Source of the DNA: Campylorhamphus procurvoides
Taxonomy: Eukaryota > Chordata > Aves > Passeriformes > Dendrocolaptidae
Assembly (NCBI GenBank): GCA_013396655.1
Contig: WBMV01005073.1
Span: 124,001 to 188,000 of the forward strand
Length of the DNA stretch: 64,000 nt
Reading direction: 5' to 3'
The stretch's first letter is position 1, and each line of letters starts with the position of its first letter. The notes beneath the pieces are model-generated. The model saw only the letters and a program-made list of their open reading frames with translations. It was not told the origin of the DNA and did no database searches. This document shows, in pieces, positions 30,423-42,600 of this stretch. The translations under genes and the position numbers were made by a program.

Positions 30423-33400
30423 TAGTGAGTGCTGTTGTTGCACTGCATTGTAATCTGCACTGCAGGAGATCAGTGTAACAAAACTTAAGGAAGGATAAGG
30501 TGATCTCTTTCACAAAACATCAAAGGAGTTGATTTTACCCTTTCAAACTCATTCTCTCATGAACTTCATTTGCTCATACTCCTACACCCACAGGCACTCA
30601 AAGCAACTCTTGAGGCAGGACCTCTGTGGATCCAGGTGGCCTGCCCGGGATCACTGGTGGAGCACAAGGGATGCTGGCTCCTGAGTCCTCATCATGTCTC
30701 TGGAGTTATTTTTGATTAGCAATGGCTAATTAGTGTTTGGACAGATCTTTCACATGATTTAGCAGTCAAGGACTGTAATGAGGTGGTACTTTTCTCCAGC
30801 CTGTCTTCCTCATTGGTTAACAGAAGAAGACATGGCATAATGGGGTGTGCAGTCAGGTAGCTTGAATGCTATAGAAGGAAGGTCAAGGCATGGTGCATAC
30901 CTTTCAGTTCTTACATTTTGGTTGGGGGCTACAGCATATATCACCTGAATAATAACCTAAGAACTGAACTCCAAAGACTAACAGAGTATTTTGATTTGCT
31001 TAGAGAATCAAACAGAAGCTTGAAATACAGTAATAAACAATAATATAGTAAATCAGTGAATATATTGACAAGACCAAATAACTAGAAGAGTAAACTTCTA
31101 AGAACAAGGTACTTTCTATAGGCTCCAAGGTACTTTTCTATAAGGATAGAAAAAGATAAGCACAGTTAGTGGGTTAGGATGACAAACTTTATACTAGAGA
31201 GTTGAAAGACAGAGGAGTTCATTGTAAGTGAAGAGTATTTGCTGTTTTTATTAGGAAGATTTTATTAGGTTAGGAATGTATATGAAACTTTGAATTTAAA
31301 CTCAGTTCACTATATTAGCTGGAAGTTGGACCTAGATATACCCTAAATTATTTTTTGTGCATTTGCTATCTCGCCATCTACCCACATCACAGTCAAATTC
31401 ACTTTATACAAGTTCCTTCAGAGTCTGAGCCGAGTGGTGAGGGTAAATGCATTTGATAGGCAGGAAAATGTATTCTCCAAAGGGCAACAACTACTATGAC
31501 ACAGTCTGTGTTCCCTCCTATTTTTCAGTAGTTCAGTGTATTGTCTAGATGGGCAATCATTAATAATTTTGCATATCAATAAGAGCACATAAAAAAGACT
31601 TAAGTTTGAGAACTTTTCTTCTATTGCAGTACTCATAGGGTATGTTTTGCTAGCTGCATTGTACTTTTCCAGAGAATTTTACCTTCCTCTTCCCCTTCAT
31701 TGAGACTTTTTATCCTGTAAACTTGAAGAAGAGCTAAGTTTTCTGTTTGTCTCTGAATTTGCTTTTGTTAATCTGTGGTTGTGCCTTGTGACATCTCCTT
31801 TGCCCTAGCACACTCTCCAAGCCTAAATCATCTGCCACTCTTCCCAGACCTTTAGTATAACCTGCCACAATGCAAGGATCATACTTTTTTCTTTCTTCAG
31901 AAAATTGCACAAAATATTGTCTTCTCCTCAGCAACTACATCTACAACTCAACTCAGAATGTGCTCTGTGTCCATGCCTAGAACTGGATGTACCGCAAACT
32001 CCCTGGTTAAATATATATAGTTTTTTCTTTGTACCTCACTCACCCCAATGCGGGAATGTTCTTGCAGTGTTCCTAGTTCTTCCAGCCTGACTAGTAATGA
32101 TTTCAGTATCAGGATGTCCTTTGTCTGTTGAAGAAGGGACAAAGACTACGTCTATACTAGTAAACTAAATGTGGCTAGAACCTGGACTTGCACACTATCC
32201 TGTGATGGTGCAAGATGTTCAAACATTAGCACATTCTCTGGCATAGCTCTGGCCTATACTGGCTAGCATGGTCTCCCTTAGTGCCAAGACATAGTTTTGG
32301 GGTTGACAGAGTCTAGGGACTTTTTCAGTAAGCAGTGTAATTGTCCATTCCATTGTTGATAAAACCTAGCCATATATGCAGAGTCTTAATTGCAGGCTGT
32401 ACAAATGTCCCAGCTAGCTAAGTAATGCCTGATGACCTAGCATTCCTGTCTCTTGACATTCATGAGAACATATATGCAACTGCAGAAAATATACCCTTTT
32501 TAAATTTTTTTTTTAAATTCCCATTTAAATGGAATCATATCTCACATAAGTAGGAGTTTACCATAAAAGTGTTTTGCCAGAAATTGAGCGAACAACACGT
32601 AAGTCCTGTATAATTTTTAGGTCCAAGGACCCATGAACACATACACATGTGAATTTGAGTAGGGACTCCTATCTAGCAGTAGTTCTAATGAACTCAGTGA
32701 GCATTTCCCCACATAAGTGCTTTCACCATGACGACTAGATGGGACAGTGATGACTGAATGGAACAGTGAAGGGAATGGTCTTCCTCTCCCCAAGAAGTTA
32801 AAAGAACTCAATTATTTTCTCTATCTTCAATCAGAACAGAGACAAAATCTCCAACAGTTTCACAAAAAGAAACATTTCACACACACAAAAAAAATTGTTG
32901 ATCAAAAAAGTGCGATTTAGGATGGAACATAAGAGATGAGCTGTTGGCAGGTTTGAACAGAGATTTATGCAGGAAAAGTAACAATACAGTGGAAAGATTT
33001 AGGGGAAAATGACAGATGAGAAAGCTGAAAAGGAGCCAGTTAAATTAACTAGATTTGTCTTATCGTTTCCATTACAGTTTACAGCTAATGGTAGGCTTGC
33101 TAGCCATTGTAATTACTTTGCTATATAAAACACAGTACAGGCCACTGATGAAGGACAAGCTGTTCAATTCTCCCATCTATTGCTCTCTAAAGCACTTTAA
33201 AGGCTCTTGTAGCTCTCACAAATATTTATAAAGAGATGGTTTTGGAAAACAGACAGCTATTTTGCCATATGTCTGAATTGCTGTTCTTCAATATGCTTTT
33301 AAAGAGTAATGACAACTCCTAGAATTTCAAGTGCAATTTAAAGGGATCCTCTTCACTTACATTTAGTCCACAATTTGAGTTTTGTGAAAAAAAGACTGGA

Positions 33401-34813
33401 TGGTAATTTTTAACGTTTGGACACATAATTTTTTTGTTTGGTTGGTTTTTTTTGGTTGTGGGGTTTTTTTTTGTTTGTTTGGATTTTTTGTTTTTTCTGT
33501 TTTGTTTTGTTTTTTTTTAAATGAGACACATTCTCTTTTAAGTACTGTAAGGCAACTGTGTGGAAAGTAAGAGCAACTGGCTAACATAAAATCAAAAATA
33601 CAAAACAAACATACACATTTGGGAAACCCCTTACTGTTCTGTTGTGACAATGTGGTATCACCCAGATCCAGGGCTGGCATTTCCTGCCTGTGGAAGAAAC
33701 GGATCCATGGTAATCCAAGCTTCTGCACTGACATATCAGTATGTATAATGAACAGCAGAAATCAGTCCCTTAATTTCATTTCTGTGTTTAAATTTTAAAA
33801 AGAATCCCCATTTCCCCCCAACATTCAGGAAATAGGTAAAAATCTGTTAGAAAAATCATACAAATTAGTAAGCAGTCACAGGAATGCTTGAGAATAAAGA
33901 CCAGAAGGCATTTTTCAGAGTGTCTGGAACGACTTCATGCAACAGATGGTCCTTAGTAGGAGCACTTGCATTTTAATTTCAGTTTGGAACCCTGCATTTG
34001 TTTGTATTAGGGCAGTAAAACCTTAACATACAGCTCTAAAATTTCTTCAAACACAATTTTTCATGAGTAAGATTTAGATTATTGTTAAGGATCTGAAAAA
34101 TGAAATAGATTATTATCCTTACGATTTTTTCAACTCCTCATTTTTGCTTTCTCCCCACCCATATGAAATAAGAGATGTGAAGAACAGCAGTTCAATTTTA
34201 CCATATATCTTTAGTTGTTTTCCTTTCTGTTATATTTTTATGTTCACTTACAGATAAAAGGAAAAGTAGAACTCTCCTGTTTGTCAGTCATCAGGCTTAA
34301 AACCTTCAGGGTTCAAACCTGTGATCAAAAGTGTCTTTCTGGCTGCAAAAGCTTTGCAGCACGCATGCAAGATCAATAAATAATTGATGGTGCTCAGTAG
34401 AATTTTAGTAAAGACTTTTACATGATCCCACTCAATCAGGCTCAAGAGTGTAGCACTGGTAGGTTGAATGGGAAGCTGGAAAGAAAAATGTGAAAAGTCA
34501 GCTGGAAAAGCAATTTTGGAGAGAGTGGGAAAAAGTGAGAGTAAGAGACAGGTGTAATGACAACAAAGTATGAAGAGAAGCACTGCAGGTACAGAGAAGA
34601 AGAAAAAACATACTCTTAGGAGAATCCAAACCAACGTCCTCCTTGTATGTGCAGTAACTGGACTTTATCAAACTACATCTTAGTGATTCATATGAATATA
34701 TTCAGTCTTATCAATAAAAATTATCTAAATTCACATGTAAAGTAAATCCCTGATTCAAAATAAAACAAAAACAGAAGGATCTGAATATTGTCTCATACTT
34801 AAATATATCTTAC
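30423..34813. other. Intergenic, no gene recognised
   Basis: AT-rich with no recognisable kringle or protease remnants, although this is where the 3' half of the PLG copy would be expected. It includes the T/G-rich tract listed separately. Confidence 0.4.
33428..33519. repeat. T/G-rich low-complexity tract
   Basis: Runs of T separated by G or GG (TTTGTTTGGTTGG and similar) over about 90 bp. The minus-strand frame through it is an artefact. Confidence 0.85.
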
Positions 34814-35379
34814 TGTCATGGTTTAAGCACCACACAGCCACTCACTCCCAGCCCCCACCCCCAGTGGCATGGTTGAAAGAACTGGAAAAGTAGAAGTGAG
34901 AAAACTCATAGGCTCAGATAAAGACAATTTAATAACCAAAGGAAAAGCCACATGTGCAAGCAAAGCCAAATAAGTAAGTCATTCACCCCTTCCCATGGGC
35001 AGGCAGGTGTTCAACCATCTCCAAGAGGCCAGGGCTCCATCATGCATAACAATAACTTGGAAAGGCAAACAGCATCACTATGAACTGCTCCCCCTTCCTC
35101 CTTCTTCCTCCAGCTCTATATGCTGAGCAGGATGCCATATGGTATGGGATATGCCTCTGATTAGTCTGGGTCAGCTGCCCTGGCTATGTCACCTCCCAAC
35201 TCCTTGTGCACCCCCAGCCCACTTACTGGTGGGGTGGGGTGGAGTGAGAGGCAGAGAAGGCCTGCCCAGCAGTGACTAAAACATCCCTGTGTTGCCAACA
35301 CTGTTTCCAGCACAAATCCAAACCACAGCCCCTTACCAGCTACTGTGAAGAAAATCAGCTACTACCCCAGTGCAAACCA
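34814..35379 (-). mobile_element. Solo LTR, minus orientation
   Basis: Read in reverse this has TGGTTTGCACTGGGGTAG at its start (35379) and ends in CATGACA (34814). Its body closely matches the element at 45731-46231 and, more distantly, the one at 3147-3700. A TATA-like GCATATAGAG is present near 35118. I could not find a convincing target-site duplication. Confidence 0.85.
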
Positions 35380-35774
35380 GCACATTCTGCACCCTTATTT
35401 CATACCATTTACATCATCCTCAGTTACCACACTCCTCAGTACAACCGCATTAACCACCATCCCCCTTACTATGCTTGGACATAACAAATATCATTGACGT
35501 AATCTACAGACCACCCCTGTAAAATGCCCATAAAATGCACATAAAATGTCCACAAATCTCCACAAAATGTCCAGTTAGTTAATTTAGTCCATGACTTTGG
35601 ACTCCATCTGCTGTGATAGTCACTCAGGATAGAAATATGGTGTGTTGTATGCAGTTTTCAGCCATCAAAACCCATGCCATTGAAATCACTGGAGTCTAAG
35701 TCAGCACACTTACAAAAGAAAACAAAAATTGTGGTAGAAAACATACTGGGGAGAATGGAAGGAAGCAATACATC
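35380..35774. other. Sequence between LTR and kringle pseudo-exon
   Basis: Includes a short tandem array of AAAATG(C/T)CCA(C/T)-like units at about 35518-35574. Nothing else recognised. Confidence 0.4.
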
Positions 35775-35910
35775 TCTAGCCTTTACACTCTGTGATGTGA
35801 CAGTAATTCAATGTGGTATCAAGATCAGTTGTGAAATATCAAGGTCTATTTTCATTCCCATCAGGTTTCCTGCAGTAGTTTTCATCAAACCTCACATAAG
35901 TGAAAATTTA
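35775..35910 (-). pseudogene. Decayed kringle 1 exon of a PLG copy (matches PLG exon 5)
   Basis: The minus strand reads RFDENYCRKPDGNENRP, then a stop, then YFTTDLDTTLNYCHITEC. It aligns along its length with PLG exon 5 ([20 protein letters not shown]). The key Trp codon is now TGA (35839-35841), the adjacent Cys is Tyr, and the second acidic residue of the lysine-binding pair is Asn. The part matching the 5' end of exon 5 ([10 protein letters not shown]) is not recognisable. It is on the same strand as PLG and in the expected order relative to the exon 1 copy at 39.4 kb. The decay rules out a functional kringle. Confidence 0.88.
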
Positions 35911-38900
35911 ATCTCTAAAGCTCTAATAGAAAAATACAATTATGGAGTAATTAAATTTTTTTCCTTTTTTTTCTTCCCCCTTATGTTTGTGGCTCAGTTC
36001 ATGCAACCCAAAAGCCAAGAAAATGGATAGTCCCCTTGTGGATCTGATGTGTCTGCCTGAATATTTGTCCATGAGATAAGCTGTCATAAAAAGTCTGTCT
36101 ATTGATACCAGAGTGGCCCCAAGAACCACCAGACACATATCTACTGTTTACAGGGAGTTCAACAGTCTCAAAGGGCAACACTACTCCTCTATATTTTCAT
36201 GCAGGTGATCTATTTGACTTTTATTGTCATAACTATTGTTTCTAACCTACTGTTGATGTTTTTTGGAAGATACAGAGAGAGGACACTGACTGAACAAGAG
36301 GGTTTTCAGTAACACAAATGTCATACCTGTATGAATCTACCTGAAGAGCAAACAGAGCTTATTGCAGGCTAGTGACATTAACATGCTAGGCTCATCAGTG
36401 TAATGATACTATTTCAGTTTCATTTTTCACATACTATCTCTTACCCAGCCAACAAAATCCCATCCCCATTCAAGGATATGTGAGTGTTATTTTTTTCCAA
36501 GTGAGTGTTTTGCTTGAACAAGGGCCACAAAACTGGAAGCACGTGATACCATTTTAATCAAAATGGGACTAATTACACAGTGTCTTAAAAACATATCTGT
36601 CTTGCTTACTTTTGTGCTAAGAGATACATGGCACAGTGAGAGATATGTGGAAGAAATCACTCTTTTTAAATTAACCTCAGCAATAAGTAACTGTCTTTGG
36701 TAATCTATGATATAAAATTGCTTAAAGCACACTATTAATGGTTATTTCAAAAAGGATAATTCATAATATTTAGACAAATATGAGAAGAACAAACTTTGAT
36801 GTGTGGAGTGTGCTACCCACGCAGCTCAGGCATAGCACCTCCTTCAGAGTTCTGTCTTTTATTCCTTTCTAATATCCTCCCCCCTCCTTTTTTTCACTCT
36901 AGAAGATAAGCTGAAACAGAATGCACCACTGATGAATCAATATCACTTTATATCTATCTCTTAACTAATTGACATTCTGTGGTTGTTATAACATATTTAG
37001 CAAATATGGCCCTATGCAAGCCTGCATGTTATTCCACTACCATCAATAAAATAAAATCAGAGATATTAACAGAGTACTTATAGATGGAAACTCATTAAAG
37101 TTGTTCTGTTTGCAACAGGAGTACCCTGTTGAAACCAAGAGAGGACAACATACGAAGAGCAATAGTCTGTTTTGTTCAAGCTGTTCTCCTGCTACACTTT
37201 CTGACAGCATGTGACTTTATCTCCAACTTCCTGTGTAGGATTTGTGTTAAAACATTATTTCTTTTATTTTCATTAATGATGACAAATTGAATAAAGCTCG
37301 TTGTTTTGGGAGTGGTACAGGGTAGTGCTGCTGGAAAAGGGAGTGAGTAACACAGGAGAAGACAGCAAAGACAGAGTCCCCAGCAGTAGAGAGTGTTGCT
37401 TCTGCAAACGCATATTAATTTAGTGCATAGCAGAGCGTTCTTCCCAATCAATGCCTTGAGACTTTGCACTATTCCATTTTAGATCTCACTTGTAGTTACC
37501 TTGCATGTTAGCTTCTTATTTTGTAAATGCCTTGTTCACAGAAGAGCCATGAGGATAAATATATCCAAAGTTATGCACGAATCAAATGTGATAGCAAGGA
37601 GGTGTGGTGGTGTGGAGGTGTCCACAGGAGGACATTGGTAGTATGGAGAAAGGGAGTCAGAACATTTTTTTAACACCCTCTTACAGGTTTATAAAGCAAT
37701 GAACTTGTGAGCCATCTTTGACCCTCTGCATCTCTAATCTCAAATTCCTTGTGTGCTTCAAAATAGTTCCAGTTCACCTACTCATTCATTTTTTCTCATA
37801 AAGAAATGTGCATTCTAGCTAGTTCAAGCTGAACAGAAGAGAATTTGGGTGGGATGCATACTCAGGTGGCAGTGAGAATTAACTGAATCTCTAAGCAGCA
37901 GCAAGAAAAGAAAAATGTGGCTTAAACTGTCTGACAAGGACATCAAAATAAAAATGTAAAAACTGATTTCAAAACATAAACAATATTCATTATAAGCACA
38001 GGAGTAGCACAGGAAAATTGATAGGACAGGAACAGAAAAAAATTGATCTATTTGCTTTGCAGACATTTCTCTTAGAAATGAAATTGGATTAATCAAAAAT
38101 ATTTAAGTGGCACAATATCGCAATAACTGGAAGCAATAAGGATGATCACATAGAATAACTGTTTCTAAATAACCCACAGAGCACATCCCTGCTATATTTT
38201 CTATTTTTTCTATATATTTGCCACGTGGTATTTCTGAAGTATCACATAATTGTACAAAATCTATTGACATGCTTGTTGCTATATGTTAAAAAAGTAGCTA
38301 CAAGAAAAATGCAGACTTTTTAATGTCTAAATGAAAACACACTAACATTTTTGACAGTATAAGAAAGCTGATTGTGTACTAGGTTCACTGAAACGTTTAG
38401 CCCAAATACCCAAAACTTTTACAGGTAAATTAAACAGCAATATAAATACTTCTAAAAGTTTATAAAATTATTTACCATTTTGTAAATGTAATTAAATTTC
38501 CTTGAAAACTAAATCCTGCAATAACTAGGCAATTGAAGATTATAATTTAATCTCCTAAAGTCTATTTTGCTCCTATTTTTTTAACATGTAAAAAGAAAGC
38601 CTCATTAAAATGTAGTCACAGAAAAGAGTGCATGTTCCATGCCTTTGCTGTTTCTGGTTTTGGATTTCAGAAAAGGATTAAAATTAGGATTGTAAAATTG
38701 TGAAATATTTCTTAGCAACAGATAAGCAGCCACAGGACCAGCTCCACTTTTCAACAGTGTTCAATAGATGTTGTTTTAGCTGAAATGAAATAGAACTTTA
38801 TTTTAGACTTTCAAAAGTCTAATTCTAAGAATGTCAGAAAGACACCCTTGCCTAGACTTTCCCTCACGGCAGTTATAAAGGGATAGTGACCCTGGGTAAC

Positions 38901-39415
38901 AGGGTATCCAATATAGCAGTTTCTCTAGCGTTATCCCAGCCAGCCATTTTCATACCAGCTTGATTGCAGCTTAATTTCTTAAGCCTGATACCACTCTAGT
39001 GACTTCTATATCTTAATCTTCTCCTTAACTCACAGAAAATTTTGTAGCAGTTATTAGGAGCTTGCAGCAGGTTGTTACAAGCATGGCACTCATTTTCATG
39101 ACTGTGCCAGCACCTACAAAAGATATTTCTTAAAGATTATACCTACAGATTCTGTTGATGTGCTACAGGTCTCTAACAAAGTTACTAACATTTTAGCTTT
39201 AAATCTATACATAACCATTTTCAGAAAATAGTCAAAACATTTAATAAAGGTCTTTGATTTTTGTAATTCTGATACCATAGGTCTTATGCTCTTGCAGTGA
39301 CCAGAAATCTGCCAGCAAATCTGAAAATCTCAATGTGACTTCACAGACTTGATACTGAAAATATTTGGCTTTACCTTTACTAATTCAAATGTAAGGGCAA
39401 AGAAATATTACTGGA
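35911..39415. other. Interior of the PLG copy; exons 2-4 not recognisable
   Basis: This corresponds to the interval that holds exons 4, 3 and 2 in PLG (7.9 kb there, 3.5 kb here). I found no clear match to the PAN or first kringle 1 exon. A short intronic similarity remains (ACAGTCTCAAAGGGCAACAC near 36162 against the 9680 region of intron 4). Confidence 0.5.
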
Positions 39416-39470
39416 GCATAGAAATGCAAGAGAAAGACAGCTTCCCTAATCCCTTTTTTTGCCCAGCTGG
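39416..39470 (-). pseudogene. Decayed copy of PLG exon 1 (signal peptide)
   Basis: The minus strand matches PLG exon 1 and the bases before it almost without gaps (for example GTCTTTCTCTT against GCCTTTCTCTT). The position of the start codon is AAA, and a T/A run replaces the bases around it. The GT of the donor is kept but its context is weaker (GTAATA). No other start gives a signal peptide. Same orientation as PLG and 22 kb upstream of its exon 1. Confidence 0.85.
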
Positions 39471-39680
39471 CTGGGTTGGAAGTCGTGTTTGTGAGTGCAT
39501 AAGCTTTTATTGATTCCCACTGGAGTTACACATCAGCAAACAAATGTGGTAAATGAAGTTAATAATTTCCTCTGTTCTGATCTCCATTTTTTTAATCTCC
39601 AAACATGACCTGGAATGCAAGATATTACAAAATAATATTTAAATGTTTGTAATGGGTGCTGGGAGAGGTAAAAGGCACTC
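39471..39680 (-). promoter_or_regulatory. Copy of the PLG promoter with TATA-like and HNF1-like sites kept
   Basis: Similar to 17423-17640. The TATA-like AATAAAAGC is at about 39503-39513 and the HNF1-like GTTAATAATTTCC at 39558-39570 fits the consensus at least as well as the site in PLG itself. Spacing between the two elements is nearly the same in both copies. Activity is unknown. Confidence 0.65.
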
Positions 39681-42600
39681 ATCTTACTAAACATACTCAT
39701 TTCATTTAATTAAAATGTAGATAATATTGGTGAAAATCATGGAGAGTATCTCTGAGCAGAATCCTGCTCTCTGCATGTTCAAATCCAATTGTCTGTGCTA
39801 TAAAAGGGCTACCTACATGTCAAGGAATACAGGACTGAAAAGGACCTTCAACCCAGTTCCCTGCAATTGGAGAGTCGTATCATGTCACCACACATAAAAA
39901 AATTATCAAAGTTCATTGCAAAATTATGTATGTTGAAAGGTTATTTCGTACATACCACTCAAAGCAGGAAGGATGCTCTTAACTCTTACAGCTCTGGTAA
40001 AAGCATAAAAGCAAATACTGAGGTAAATTGAGAAGGAGTCAGATGAATTGTTATTTACAAGACTCTAAAAATTTCACAGAATTTAGAGTAAATTCTGACT
40101 TAAATGTCTCTAATAGGATTTCCTAACAGAAGCCTGTGTTGAAAACTGTTTGAAAGCATCTGGCAAAGCCTGGTAGTGTCCAGTCTCCCTAGAGGCAGAC
40201 TCTGCCTCGAATCTCAGTGACTTATTAAAAATGACTTTCACTTGTGGAAGTTCCTAGCTCTATGAACAGGGAAAAGATGCTTTAGTCTAGGGTGTAAGTG
40301 CCATTTGGAAACCAGGTATATGGTAGATGAGGAAAATCAGCTGAACAGAGGCAGGAAAACCAGTGCATAAGGTTCAGTTCTCCTTTGATTTATCAATGTA
40401 TAGTTGTTATGCAATGGCAGTTTTCGAGAAAGAAAGACTGAAAACACTGCAAAATGCACAGTGGTCCTGGAATTTGACCTCAGAGGTCAAATTTCATTAC
40501 CAGCCAAATTCTCTAGCACTTACGGTCTCCATGGATCAGTATGATGGAGTAATTAATATCAACTCCAAACTTTACCATGTTCATTCAAGTACACTTAAGG
40601 ATAGGAGTAGCATTTCACAAACTGGAGAAGCAGTCAGGGGAAAAAGGGCAGCGTAATACCTTAATTTTATTCAGATAAAATAGCTATGGAAAATGTAGTG
40701 GAAAAAGCTAGATGTATAGCAAGTGTGTGAAAAGCAGACTGATCATTCCAGTTGTTCACCTGATGAAGAGGAGTTAGTACCAAAATCATCCAGTTTTGAC
40801 ACAGCATTTCCAGTGACAGTTAGAGAAAGGATGCTAAAAACAGACAATTATCTTGCAATATTAGGAGTGAAAAAGGTCTCCAGGACAGGTTTCTTGTCAT
40901 CAAGAGAAAAGTAGTATTTCTGTGGCAGTGGGTAGGTAGACACAGTAGAAACATTCAGATGCACAGAAGGCTCCGTACTCATGATGGATACGCTTAATTT
41001 TAAATTTGAAAAACTCAGAGCAGACACAAAATACAATCTGTCCTGGCACAAAAAGAAAGCTCTGAATTAGGTAAGCTGAAAAGGTGTCTTAAGGACAGGT
41101 TAGACAAACTTCTCATAGGTCTGATGTAGAAAAAGTTGCACTGTTGTAGGAGAAAAAGTTAGAACAGATAGACTTGAGCTTTGGAATGCACATCCAAAAT
41201 AAATTAATTTTTTTGTTGTAGTTACCAAGTTCAAATAGTGAAGCCTGGGATTACTAGAGGGGACAAATGACCCCAAATAAAGAGGAGGATGAAGGGACTG
41301 TCTAAAAGACAGATTAATAGAGGGATTTTCTGAAACTCATTACTTCTCCCTGAGCCCCAGCATACAGTCAGGTGAAATGGCAGCACCTTTTCTGGGGAAT
41401 ATACAGGAAAATCTTCTTGTGTCCTGCTTCTACTAGAAAAGAAACGCAGAGTGGAGTTCAACTTACCTAACTGGAGATAAAGTTAGGGTATTAGGTAAAT
41501 ACCGATTTCTAACTAGTCTGTAACTAGTCACCCTTCAGATTCCCTTTCCAACCAATGGAGGAATAGGTATTTGGAAACAGTTTGTCTGACTAGACATTTA
41601 TGTCTCTTTTGGGATGAGCCACATCCTGGGAATTCTCATTTCTCTCATTGACTACAGAAAGAATTTAGTGAGATGAACTTGTCAGGAGACATCTACACTA
41701 TAGATCTCTGCATTTGATCCTCCATGATAACTCCACCTACAGTGTACACAGTCCCGTGGAAAGAGGGCTTGCTTTATTTCCATCTGTTCTCAAGAATATG
41801 CTGAGCAAGTTCTCCTTCCACTTCAATATGTTCAGCATTAATGAGAGACCATGAGAGAACTTAGTTGTCACCAGATCAGTCAGGAGGCTAGGATCACACA
41901 TTCTTTCTTTGAACTAGGCAATAAAGCAGTTTCTCCTGCCACAATGCAAGGTTTTATATAAGACTACAGACTCTTCTGTGTGCTACTCGTCTATTTTGAT
42001 CAACATTTCTTCTTTCTCATACATAGGCAGCCTAATGTTTCAGCCATTTCATTAATTTATGAGGGGACAAACACTGACAATCAGGTGGCAAAATTTAGCT
42101 GAGAGAACAAAAAAGTGAAGTGCTTTCCCTTGCTTGGAAAAGGAGAAGACTCTGGGGAAAATATATTTAAAAGAGTGAGAGATATTTTATATTATAGGCA
42201 GGAGTCACCCAGTGGGCTTTGAAGTAGCTGCTAAAGTTTCAACATTTTGACATTTTTTTGCAAAAGGAGAGTGCATACCTATGATGTTTTTTGTGATGAC
42301 CTTGAGGTACTGTGGTGCAGACTATTGCTTGTGATGATTGCAATATCTAAGCAGCTTTGCCACTCAAGATCTTTAGTCAGCATGTGCAATTGATTTATTT
42401 CAATAAATCAAAGAGCATTCAGTTTTCCATACTAGTAGCCCTCATATACACTTTGACAAAGTTTCCTTATTTTCCATATTACAAATGTGTTCATACCATC
42501 AAAACAGGTTTTTGATATTTCCATGTGTTAAGGTTATCACTAATTGTTTAATTCTTTCTGTTTTTTAGGTTTTATTATAATTTCATTGTTGTTAACTGGT

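Noticed and set aside
39030..39110. Possible remnant of the PAN exon (ENECHAC-like frame) in the PLG copy
   Set aside because: The resemblance to PLG exon 2 is limited to a few bases, the cysteine spacing does not fit, and the position is too close to the exon 1 copy.
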